Positions 1 to 7,117 of a stretch of 10,823 bases of DNA are shown one piece after another. Source of the DNA: Microcaldota archaeon (GTDB lineage Archaea; Micrarchaeota; Micrarchaeia; Micrarchaeales; CABMGC01); contig DAHWQN010000013.1 of NCBI GenBank assembly GCA_027340645.1, positions 1 to 10,823 on the forward strand, in the 5' to 3' direction. The notes beneath the pieces are model-generated. The model was not told the origin of the DNA, ran no database searches, and was given only the letters and a program-made list of their open reading frames with translations. Position 1 is the stretch's first letter; each line of letters starts with the position of its first letter. Made by a program: the position numbers and the translations under genes.

Positions 1-2
1 TA

Positions 3-548
3 AGCACTGTGGATAACATAAGCTACTGCTCTACTGTCTTGATTCCTAAATCAGGGGTAATAGGGTCAGATTCTGTAGTAAGGACATCAAGCATAATAGG
101 TCAGAAAAACTTGAGTGTCTTTGCACTTATCAATACCAGTTACGTGGTTGACCAGATTCCAAAGAACATAGGTATGCTGCAAGGCTTCAACATTTCAGGA
201 AAATCAGAGGCATTCATTTCTGGAATAAATAGTACATGCAACCTTAATGCCAGCCTGTCATGTTACAGCCCGACGCTGGCACTTGGTAACATGACGTTGA
301 GGTTATACAACAGGCTGAACGAAAGCGTACATATAAACACAATGTACTGCAATGAGAATGGGCCTGTGAAGTATTCTGATATAAATGCAAACGTACTGTC
401 ACTGTCTTATTACAACATTACAGTACCGTGCTATGACAATGGGGCCTTGATACAAGGAATACCGCTTGGGCTTACAGTGCACATAGGCGCGAATTATACC
501 GTTTCCGGAGTTAAATACACGGCAAGCGGGAGCGCGCATCTAGTGTAG
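3..548 (+). CDS. C-terminal part of a secreted sequon-rich protein, possibly pilin-like (5' truncated)
   Basis: The reading frame is already open at the left edge, so the GTG at position 9 is probably not the true start. The visible 181 residues end at TAG. They contain ten N-x-S/T sequons and five cysteines (about residues 9, 79, 87, 116 and 143 of the visible part), with a beta-rich, low-charge composition, which fits an extracellular glycosylated protein. The last third has the pattern 'L-x-L-x-N ... Cys ... VPCY ... G-x-P-x-G-x ... NYTVSG', which reminds me of C-terminal domains in DPANN pilin-like proteins with class III signal peptides. That family link is from memory and uncertain, because the N-terminus that would settle it lies outside the window. 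The helicase gene starts 8 nt downstream, so the two may share a transcript. Catalytic function: none visible. Confidence 0.8.
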   Translation, partial: STVDNISYCSTVLIPKSGVIGSDSVVRTSSIIGQKNLSVFALINTSYVVDQIPKNIGMLQGFNISGKSEAFISGINSTCNLNASLSCYSPTLALGNMTLRLYNRLNESVHINTMYCNENGPVKYSDINANVLSLSYYNITVPCYDNGALIQGIPLGLTVHIGANYTVSGVKYTASGSAHLV

Positions 549-555
549 TGGTTTG

Positions 556-3318
556 ATGAAAAGCGCGCGCTCCTTGTTTATGGAGCGTGTCGGTCATTTG
601 AATAAGCTCCAGGAGGATTCCTTCAACGTAATATACAACGGCCGCAACTGCATAATAGTTGCACCGACAGGCTCGGGCAAGACTGAAGCTGCTGTACTGC
701 CAATACTTGAGAAGGCAGCTGATTCTGGCAGTATGGCAGGAGTATTTGCACTTTATGTGACTCCGTTACGCTCTCTGAACAGAGATATGATGAAACGGCT
801 TAATGACCTATGCACTGAGTTGGGGGTGAGTATAGGTGTGCGCCATGGCGACACAACACAGAGTGAGAGACGAAGCCAGGCCATAAATCCTCCGCTTCTT
901 GTCATAACAACACCGGAAAGCATACAGAACATGCTCCTGTCAAGAAGGCTCAGGAAGTCATTTGAAAATTTAAGGTATGTTGTAGTGGATGAGCTGCACG
1001 AGCTTTATTACAACAAGCGAGGGGCGCAGCTTAGTGTCGCACTGGAACGGCTATCAGAGCTCAACAGCGGTTTTACGCGTGTTGGGCTGAGTGCGACAAT
1101 AGGAGACATTAAGGAAGCTGCGCGGTATCTTTTCAACAAAAGAGAGTATAGGGTTATAGACTCAAGCATTGAAAAAACCCTAGATGTGCATATAACTATA
1201 CCGGAGATACCGCAGCGGCGGCATAACGAGTTCGAAGCCTCTTTTCAAATAGACGATAAGGCGCTTGCAAGAATAGAGCGCATAGAGGACATAGTTAAAA
1301 CATCCAAGGCGACCTTGGTGTTCGCCAATACGCGGCAGGTTGTTGAGGCACTTGGGAGTAAGATAATATACCTGAGCAGGCTTGAGGGCTTTGATTACGT
1401 AGGCATACATCACAGCTCTCTAGACAAGGATGAAAGGATAGAGATAGAGGATGCATTCAAATCCGGCAGAATAAACTGCATAATAGCTACGAGTTCTTTA
1501 GAGCTTGGCATAGATATAGGCAGGATAGATATGGTGGTTCAGTACGGCTCGCCTAGGCAGGCTAACAGGCTGCTGCAGCGCATAGGTAGAAGCGGACATA
1601 GGGAGGGCGTGGTTTCTAAAGGCGAGATTGTTGCCGGGAGCGCATTAGAGGCTTTGGAATCTGCAGCAACGATAATTTCGGCTAAGAATATGGAGTTGGA
1701 GCGCTATTCAGTTGAGAGGATGCCGATGGATGTGATGGCCAACCAGCTCAGCAGCATGGCCCTGGAATATACTGAAATTGATATAGAAAAGGCATTTGAA
1801 ATATTCAAACGGACGTTCACATACTCGGACCTCGACGCCGTCTTATTCAGGAGGATGCTGGCCTTCTGCTCTGATCTTGGGACTGTTGCAGTAAAAGATA
1901 ACATGATTGTACGCGGCAGGCGCTCAAGGAGTTATTTTGTGGAGAACATAAGCGTAATACCAGACTCGAGGCGCTTTGTTGTCAAGAGGGCGTCAACGAA
2001 CAGGATAATATCCACTCTCGACGAGCGGTTCGTATATACAAATCTAGATGAGAATTCCACATTCATAACAAAGGGGATACCGTGGAGCGTCATAAGCATA
2101 GAGGATGGAGTCGTCTTTGTAGAGCAAAGCGCTGAGGTAAGCGCGGCTGTGCCGGACTGGGAAGGTGAGGACATACCAGTATCGCGGAACATAGCCGAGC
2201 GCACAATGCGCATGCTCGCTGAACCGGATAATGCGCATGGCATTATAGATGAAGCTTCTTTCGCTTCTGTGATAAGATTCTGTGATATGCAACGCCGGTT
2301 CTTTTTGCCTGGAGGCGGCAAAGTCTTCATAGAGGAAAAGGAGGACTATGCAATTGTGCACGCTCCGCTAGGCAAGCTAGCCAATGAATTCCTGGCGCGT
2401 GCAGCAGCTTCGGTATTAGGCAATAACAGGGAGTATGTATCAGTAAAGTCTACGCCATATTCTATTATAATAGACTTTAGGTCCATCAGGAAACGGCCGG
2501 ATGTAGAGAAAACATTGAGAATTATAACGCACCAGGGCGTGTTCTCTGACATCTCAGGAATTATGGCAAACTCTGAAATATTCAGATACAAATTCGTTCA
2601 TGTTGCGAAGCTTTTCGGGATAGTTGAAAAGAAGGCCGTGCTGACGCGCAGCAGCATAAACAGGCTCATGGATTTTTACAAAAATACACCAGTATATGAA
2701 GAGGCTCTCAGGGACGTTGGCAAGAATTACATAGACAGGGAAACTGTCGCGGAATTTCTGAACGGCATCGCATCGGGCAACATAAAAATATCTTTTGTTA
2801 ACAGCGGTTCTCCTCTTTCAGCAGAGATACTTAAATCGGCGTTAAGCCGCATGGAGCTGCTTTCCGGCACGGAGATAGGCAACGACGACGTAGAACAGGT
2901 GCTGAAGAGATTCGAGGGGAAAGAGGTGGATATGCTCTGCACTTACTGCTCGTTCATCTACAAGAAAAAGATCAATGTCTCTGACCTTTCTCGTGATAAG
3001 GTGGTATGCGGGAGATGCGGAAGCCCTATGCAATGCACATACTGCATAGAGTACTTTGAATCGATAAGCAAGAAGCGCGGTGGGAAGAGGCTCACTGCGA
3101 AGGATAATGTATCATACCGTAATGCTATTGACGAGGCCGGCCTTGTAAGTGCATACGGTGACAGGGCAATTGTGGCGCTCTTGACATACGGGGTAGGCAG
3201 GGCAACTGCAGGCAGAGTGTTAAAGATGATAAGGAAAAAAGACAAGAGCTTTGTAGAGGATGTTCTGCGTGCCCAACGTATTTTTATAAGGAACAGCAGA
3301 TTTTGGAAGAGAAACTGA
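556..3318 (+). CDS. lhr: Lhr-family ATP-dependent SF2 helicase
   Basis: A 920-residue protein, about the usual length of archaeal Lhr proteins, which are 3'-5' nucleic-acid translocases linked to DNA repair and RNA metabolism. All SF2 motifs are intact: Walker A APTGSGKT (36-43), TPLRSLN (Ia), TTPES (Ib), DELH (motif II, 145-148), SAT (179-181), VFANTRQ (IV), TSSLELGID (V, 312-320) and QRIGRSGHR (VI, 341-349). After the RecA domains come a winged-helix region, the Lhr signature PDWEGED (533-539), an Lhr C-core segment with 'HAPLGKLANEFLARA', then three CxxC pairs (Cys795/798, 818/821, 827/830) that look zinc-binding. The end is a helical domain with 'YGVGRATAGRVL' and a final 'RNSRFWK', as in archaeal Lhr. 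ATG at 556 is preferred over the TTG codon just before it. No strong Shine-Dalgarno is visible. The N-terminus reaches Walker A at normal distance, so the gene is complete. Confidence 0.95.
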   Translation: MKSARSLFMERVGHLNKLQEDSFNVIYNGRNCIIVAPTGSGKTEAAVLPILEKAADSGSMAGVFALYVTPLRSLNRDMMKRLNDLCTELGVSIGVRHGDTTQSERRSQAINPPLLVITTPESIQNMLLSRRLRKSFENLRYVVVDELHELYYNKRGAQLSVALERLSELNSGFTRVGLSATIGDIKEAARYLFNKREYRVIDSSIEKTLDVHITIPEIPQRRHNEFEASFQIDDKALARIERIEDIVKTSKATLVFANTRQVVEALGSKIIYLSRLEGFDYVGIHHSSLDKDERIEIEDAFKSGRINCIIATSSLELGIDIGRIDMVVQYGSPRQANRLLQRIGRSGHREGVVSKGEIVAGSALEALESAATIISAKNMELERYSVERMPMDVMANQLSSMALEYTEIDIEKAFEIFKRTFTYSDLDAVLFRRMLAFCSDLGTVAVKDNMIVRGRRSRSYFVENISVIPDSRRFVVKRASTNRIISTLDERFVYTNLDENSTFITKGIPWSVISIEDGVVFVEQSAEVSAAVPDWEGEDIPVSRNIAERTMRMLAEPDNAHGIIDEASFASVIRFCDMQRRFFLPGGGKVFIEEKEDYAIVHAPLGKLANEFLARAAASVLGNNREYVSVKSTPYSIIIDFRSIRKRPDVEKTLRIITHQGVFSDISGIMANSEIFRYKFVHVAKLFGIVEKKAVLTRSSINRLMDFYKNTPVYEEALRDVGKNYIDRETVAEFLNGIASGNIKISFVNSGSPLSAEILKSALSRMELLSGTEIGNDDVEQVLKRFEGKEVDMLCTYCSFIYKKKINVSDLSRDKVVCGRCGSPMQCTYCIEYFESISKKRGGKRLTAKDNVSYRNAIDEAGLVSAYGDRAIVALLTYGVGRATAGRVLKMIRKKDKSFVEDVLRAQRIFIRNSRFWKRN

Positions 3319-3368
3319 TGCGCATAGAATCATTCGAAGCCGGCGGTTAAATCCGTCTCAGCATTATG

Positions 3369-3378
3369 CATATAAAAG
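3369..3378 (+). promoter_or_regulatory. TATA-like promoter of the surface protein/ATPase operon
   Basis: The A/T-rich motif CATATAAAAG lies in the 80-nt gap between the helicase stop and the ATG at 3399. Its centre is about 25 nt upstream of that ATG, the usual archaeal TATA-to-start-site distance, so transcription would begin at or next to the start codon. There is no clear Shine-Dalgarno in the preceding GTTAGAGC, which also suits a leaderless mRNA. This is a motif-and-spacing call only. Confidence 0.55.
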
Positions 3379-3398
3379 TGTATATAGTAAGTTAGAGC

Positions 3399-6272
3399 AT
3401 GAAATACAGTTTTGTGACCTTCTTTGGAGAGCTGGTCCTGGCAATGCTGACTTTGGGGGTAGTATATGGCGCTACAATAACGGCTTCAGTGCAGGTCCTG
3501 TCTCCTTCCGCAAACATTGTCATGAGCAGTTTCACTGCTCCACAAAACGTAATTCAAGACTCGTCAGTCACATTCACCGCTAACTTGATAAACGTAGGCA
3601 GCCTGTCTTCTGGTAATATAATACTTAACCTTTCTGTCAGTGGCAGTTCCAATTTTTTATTTACAGAAAGTGCAGGATCACTGGCGCCTGCGCAGAGCGA
3701 AACTGTAGGAATAACACTTGCTAATGCTGCTGGAACGCAGGGAAGTGACATGGCCAGCGTGTCGGCCAATTATATAATGGGGGATAATATCATAAGATCA
3801 AACAACCAGACTACTTTTTATACTGTTACCTCTGCGTCAGGACAGATAGACCTTTACGGGCCGAGCGCGAACGTCTTCCTTGTAATAAGCCCTGTTAATG
3901 GAATAGTTCTGAATGACACAGACACAGGCGCAATTATATCACTTGCCCCAGCTACTTCAAACACCGAATTTGGCACAATTACTGTAACAAATGCCACTTC
4001 AAATGCAATATATTCAGGCATAAACACGCCTACAGGCAAGGCAGCCAGAGGCATTCTACTAGGCATATCTGCGCAGCAAATGAGCCTGCCTATCAACTAT
4101 ACAATATCAATTCCGTATGGATGTGGGGCTTCATCGCCGGCACCATACATGCTTTCCGGAGGCTCATGGACATCAATATCTCATTACTCTGTGAACAGCT
4201 TGTCCTGCTTGGTCAACTTCAGCTTGCAGGGCAACAACACAGTTGTTGGAATATTTTCAGGGAGCGGAGGGGTAGGCAACAATAATAATAGGGGTGGGAG
4301 TAGTGGTGGGGGAAGCATTGGCGTTGGTGGAGGCGGAACATTTAAACCGAGTGTGTTAGTGCTCAACAGCACCTGCTATGAAATAACTAACCTGACAAAT
4401 CCGGGTTTTGTGAATGTAGCATTTACCGCCGGATCGTTTAACATAAGGGCCAATTTCATATCCCCTACAGATGCTGGAGTTACTGTTGACAACAGTACAT
4501 CGTATACGCTTTATCCGGAACAGCCAGAATCCTTGAGTCTGAGCAATGACTACAATTATACTCTGCTATTGACAAACATATCCTACGTACCTGCAGTGCA
4601 TACCATAAGAGCAGACTTATGCTCATATCCTTTGATTAACTCGCTTTCTTCTGTAAGCACCACGTTCCCGCAGCCTTCCCAGCCGCAGCAGGAGAACTTC
4701 ATAAGCGCTATACCGCGGCTTATAATAAACAGCATACCGCTCTTCTCTGAGCTCGTGAGCGGATCTGAATCATTATCGACTATAACTATAAAGAACGCTC
4801 AAAACTTCGCTGAGGCAATAAACTTGAGTGTGCCTGCTCTGTATGCGGATTTGGTAAAGCTGCCGTATAGCAATATAGTGCTTAACCCCAACCAATCGAT
4901 TAGCCTGTCTGTGCTGTATACAGCACCAAAGAATTTCAGCGAGGGTGTGTATATAATACCATTGAATATAACTACGACTGCAAACGGCCAGAAATCCGAG
5001 CAGACAGAGTATTTAGCATCATCTATCTCGCAGAACACCAGTGATGAGCCAAAAATAATCAATGAGATAAGCCTTGTCAACAATACAAATGGGGCTAGCG
5101 GGATACTTGAGGTGACCGCACCAGAAAGCATAAATGTCACAGATCTTATAGTAAAGACCATTCTACCTCTTTCAGTCGCACGAAACGTATCGGACATAAG
5201 TGCAGTAGGTATGAATGCAAAAGTTATTGCCACAAGCACAGGTTATGAAATTGACTGGTTTATAAATACACTTTCTGCTGGAACAACCTCTTACGGCTAT
5301 TACACTATAAGGAACCTGCAAGGACAGTATGCATTAACAAATGTTCAGAATACATTTGTCCAGCCTGCGCCGGTATCGGCTTCTCAGATAATGAGAATAA
5401 CAAGCAGTGACGTACCTAACTTATATGTTGGAAGTGTCGGTACCATTGCGATAAGCGTGCTTTACACCGGAAGCCATTATTCTCCGGTATCATTCACATT
5501 GAGCGGAGCTGGAGGCGCATACATCTTAAATTCAAGCCAGACTATAAACGCTACTCCGAACAGCGACATAAGCGCGCAGTTTGGGGTAGATCCATACTCA
5601 ACAGGCACCCTTCTTTTGACACTTTATATTTCTGGTGATGGTTACAACACAACATACCAGATTCCTGCCGTTGTACTTAATGCCTCTGCCCTGGATATGA
5701 ACACCCTGAGCCCGCGTGATTATGGAATTTTGGCGGTTATGCTTGCTGCCATAGTATTGGCGATGGCGGTGTGGGGCCTTACTATGCGGAGCAGACAGAA
5801 ATACCACAAAATCGGAGATAATAAAGACAGCATGACTGTCGGGGGAGAAAAGGGAGAACGCCTCAGTACTATAGCTCGACAGATGGATAGGACTTTTGGG
5901 GAGGAACATGCAAGCCTTCCAGTGAAAAAGCACAAAGGATTATTCGGTTTCTCAATTGGCAAAACATTGCGCCGCAGGGCATCTAAGGAATTTAGTGCGC
6001 CGGGAAAATCGCGGAGTGATGCCCTCCGCTCTATTGCGCAGCAGGAGAATCAGATCTTTGAAAACAAACCTGCGTGGCAGGAAAGTAGGAACAGCAGGCA
6101 GCCGGACTCATTTTCCATTCATAAAAATAAAAGTCGTGCTGATAGGCACGAGGCAGCTAAAGGCCGTAGAGCAAGTCTGGACATATTCAGACGTAGAAAG
6201 AAAAAAAGTATAGAAAGATATATTAGACTTCACGACTTATCTAAGAGAATAGACGAAGATAAGGAAGAATGA
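3399..6272 (+). CDS. Single-pass surface protein with beta-rich ectodomain and long basic cytoplasmic tail
   Basis: The 957 residues begin with a signal-peptide-like segment (1-24, ending VVYGA). The ectodomain starts with a CARDB/NEW3-like beta domain (about 43-127). Next comes a region with 'INYTISIPYG ... GGSWTSI' (about 150-286) resembling short cap domains of archaeal envelope proteins. A Gly/Asn linker (287-313) leads to further beta-sandwich-like units (about 315-410, 440-545, 553-640, 660-765). N-x-S/T sequons are frequent, and the only cysteines I noted (242, 270, 326, 408) suggest two disulfides. One transmembrane helix (about 776-796) is followed by R-S-R-Q-K and a 161-residue Lys/Arg-rich tail, placing the bulk outside and the tail in the cytosol. 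The tail holds two copies of an L-x-x-I-A-x-Q motif. The stop is separated by one base from the ATPase start, so the two are very likely co-expressed. Domain names are by resemblance. I do not recognise a named family for the whole protein. Confidence 0.9.
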   Translation: MKYSFVTFFGELVLAMLTLGVVYGATITASVQVLSPSANIVMSSFTAPQNVIQDSSVTFTANLINVGSLSSGNIILNLSVSGSSNFLFTESAGSLAPAQSETVGITLANAAGTQGSDMASVSANYIMGDNIIRSNNQTTFYTVTSASGQIDLYGPSANVFLVISPVNGIVLNDTDTGAIISLAPATSNTEFGTITVTNATSNAIYSGINTPTGKAARGILLGISAQQMSLPINYTISIPYGCGASSPAPYMLSGGSWTSISHYSVNSLSCLVNFSLQGNNTVVGIFSGSGGVGNNNNRGGSSGGGSIGVGGGGTFKPSVLVLNSTCYEITNLTNPGFVNVAFTAGSFNIRANFISPTDAGVTVDNSTSYTLYPEQPESLSLSNDYNYTLLLTNISYVPAVHTIRADLCSYPLINSLSSVSTTFPQPSQPQQENFISAIPRLIINSIPLFSELVSGSESLSTITIKNAQNFAEAINLSVPALYADLVKLPYSNIVLNPNQSISLSVLYTAPKNFSEGVYIIPLNITTTANGQKSEQTEYLASSISQNTSDEPKIINEISLVNNTNGASGILEVTAPESINVTDLIVKTILPLSVARNVSDISAVGMNAKVIATSTGYEIDWFINTLSAGTTSYGYYTIRNLQGQYALTNVQNTFVQPAPVSASQIMRITSSDVPNLYVGSVGTIAISVLYTGSHYSPVSFTLSGAGGAYILNSSQTINATPNSDISAQFGVDPYSTGTLLLTLYISGDGYNTTYQIPAVVLNASALDMNTLSPRDYGILAVMLAAIVLAMAVWGLTMRSRQKYHKIGDNKDSMTVGGEKGERLSTIARQMDRTFGEEHASLPVKKHKGLFGFSIGKTLRRRASKEFSAPGKSRSDALRSIAQQENQIFENKPAWQESRNSRQPDSFSIHKNKSRADRHEAAKGRRASLDIFRRRKKKSIERYIRLHDLSKRIDEDKEE
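4257..4337 (+). other. Gly/Asn-rich flexible linker in the surface protein
   Basis: Residues 287-313 are almost entirely Gly, Ser and Asn, with four consecutive Asn and a run of four Gly. The segment separates the first two N-terminal modules from the rest of the ectodomain and probably acts as a flexible hinge. The DNA is strongly G-rich on the coding strand, with G runs of 3-5 bases. Confidence 0.8.
5862..5903 (+). repeat. Cytoplasmic tail motif, copy 1
   Basis: Encodes LSTIARQMDRTFGE (residues 822-835 of the surface protein), about 25 residues after the transmembrane helix. It aligns without gaps to LRSIAQQENQIFEN at 876-889, sharing L, I, A, Q and F at equal spacing plus conservative matches. 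It is predicted to be a short helix within an otherwise basic, low-complexity tail. It could be a docking site for a cytosolic partner. Confidence 0.5.
6024..6065 (+). repeat. Cytoplasmic tail motif, copy 2
   Basis: Encodes LRSIAQQENQIFEN (residues 876-889), the second copy of the L-x-x-I-A-x-Q-x5-F motif, starting 54 residues after copy 1. Both copies are followed by a basic stretch containing 'FSI' and several Lys/Arg, so the repeated unit may extend beyond the 14 aligned residues. Confidence 0.5.
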
Positions 6273-6273
6273 T

Positions 6274-7014
6274 ATGGCAGACCCTTATGTTATTGGAATC
6301 GCAAGCTACAAGGGAGGGGTAGGTAAAACCAGCATAGCGGTTAACCTGGCTACGGTGCTGCGTCTTGCTGGATACAGGACCTTGCTTATAGATTCCGACA
6401 CAACAAATCCAAACGTAGGAATCCTTCTTGGCATGGAGGGAGTCAATTTAGGTTTTAAGGAGCTAGTGACTAAAGGTATGAAAATTGATGACGTTAAGGC
6501 GGTACATGGACCCACAGGACTGCACGTGATAAACAGCACTCTCAGCACAAAACCATTTACGCTTACTAAAGGCAATGTCGCTACGTTAAGAACCAAGATA
6601 AGAAGCAGCAACTATGATTTTGTTGTTGTTGACACTGCGCCTGAGCCATCAAGTGCAAATGCAGTGGGCTACTGGGATGAGGCATTGTTAATTACAACGC
6701 CAGACATTCCGGCAGTTGCAGGAGTCCTAAAACTCAAGAAGTCTCTAAAAAACAGCAAGCTGAAGAACATAGTAGTAGTAAATAGGGTTCAGAAAAAACG
6801 TTACGAACTGCAGCTCTCTGAGATAGACGATGTAATGCACAACAGTATCGGAGCTGCCTTGCCTGAGGATGACGCAGTGGGTATGAGCACAGCAGAGAGG
6901 ATACCAGTATGTTTTATGAAAAAGAATTCGCAATTCTCTAAGGCAGTATTCAACTTGGCTGGCAAATATAAGAAAAGGAAGACGATAGTTAAGCGCTTTA
7001 AGTTTTGGAAGTGA
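6274..7014 (+). CDS. MinD/ParA-family (deviant Walker A) ATPase
   Basis: A 246-residue P-loop ATPase of the SIMIBI class. Visible motifs are the deviant Walker A KGGVGKT (Lys13 signature, Lys18), switch I LLIDSDTTNPNVG (Asp42) and switch II VVVDTAP (Asp120). A later segment, LPEDDAVGMSTAERIPV, matches the place where MinD proteins carry 'IPED...G.PV'. The C-terminus, KTIVKRFKFWK, is basic; Ile238, Phe242 and Trp245 would fall on one face of a helix, like a MinD membrane-targeting sequence. Such ATPases dimerise on ATP, bind membrane or nucleoid, and position partner proteins. The ATG is one base after the stop of the surface-protein gene, with a purine-rich AAGGAAG just upstream, which suggests translational coupling. 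MinD-like is favoured over plasmid ParA because of the C-terminus and the absence of an N-terminal DNA-binding extension. The exact subgroup is not resolved. Confidence 0.92.
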   Translation: MADPYVIGIASYKGGVGKTSIAVNLATVLRLAGYRTLLIDSDTTNPNVGILLGMEGVNLGFKELVTKGMKIDDVKAVHGPTGLHVINSTLSTKPFTLTKGNVATLRTKIRSSNYDFVVVDTAPEPSSANAVGYWDEALLITTPDIPAVAGVLKLKKSLKNSKLKNIVVVNRVQKKRYELQLSEIDDVMHNSIGAALPEDDAVGMSTAERIPVCFMKKNSQFSKAVFNLAGKYKKRKTIVKRFKFWK

Positions 7015-7064
7015 AGTGTTTGTGTGCTTAGATTAGTGGAGCTGCATTGAGATTTGATTGCCAT

Positions 7065-7076
7065 ATTATTTTCTTT
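7065..7076 (+). terminator. Possible T-rich archaeal terminator after the ATPase gene
   Basis: ATTATTTTCTTT lies about 50 nt after the ATPase stop and before the next promoter-like motif. Archaeal termination often occurs at U-rich tracts without a hairpin. The T run is interrupted, so support is weak. The rest of the 103-nt gap shows no open reading frame of note. Confidence 0.3.
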
Positions 7077-7083
7077 GACAGAT

Positions 7084-7092
7084 CTTTATTTA
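7084..7092 (+). promoter_or_regulatory. TATA-like promoter of the giant surface protein gene
   Basis: CTTTATTTA is centred about 30 nt upstream of the ATG at 7118, which would put the transcription start within a few bases of the start codon. A second A/T motif (TATAAAG at 7103-7109) is too close to the ATG to serve this start codon. A weak purine run, GGAAAG, precedes the ATG. Confidence 0.45.
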
Positions 7093-7117
7093 TTGTAGTA
7101 GATATAAAGTGGAAAGC

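Noticed and set aside
553..555. TTG as helicase start
   Set aside because: It is immediately followed by ATG, the stronger start codon, and gives only one extra residue.
1932..2361. Two overlapping minus-strand frames of 105-132 codons in the helicase gene
   Set aside because: The helicase frame is intact with family motifs on the plus strand. The antisense translations lack domain signals.
3318..3350. Ten-codon ORF overlapping the helicase stop (TGATG)
   Set aside because: Too short and without recognisable content. The overlap with the stop alone does not support a gene.
3399..3428. Class III (pilin-type) signal peptide on the 957-residue protein
   Set aside because: There is a Gly-Glu at residues 10-11, but no basic residue directly precedes it, and the hydrophobic stretch ends in a Sec-like site near residue 24.
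4184..4372. Minus-strand frame encoding a Pro/Leu-rich peptide
   Set aside because: It is the antisense reading of the Gly-rich linker. The poly-Pro/Leu composition is a direct consequence of the G-rich coding strand.
5956..6213. Plus-strand frame of 85 codons inside the surface-protein gene
   Set aside because: It lies wholly within the Lys/Arg-rich tail coding region in another frame. Its Arg-rich translation is a by-product of that composition and it has no separate start signals.
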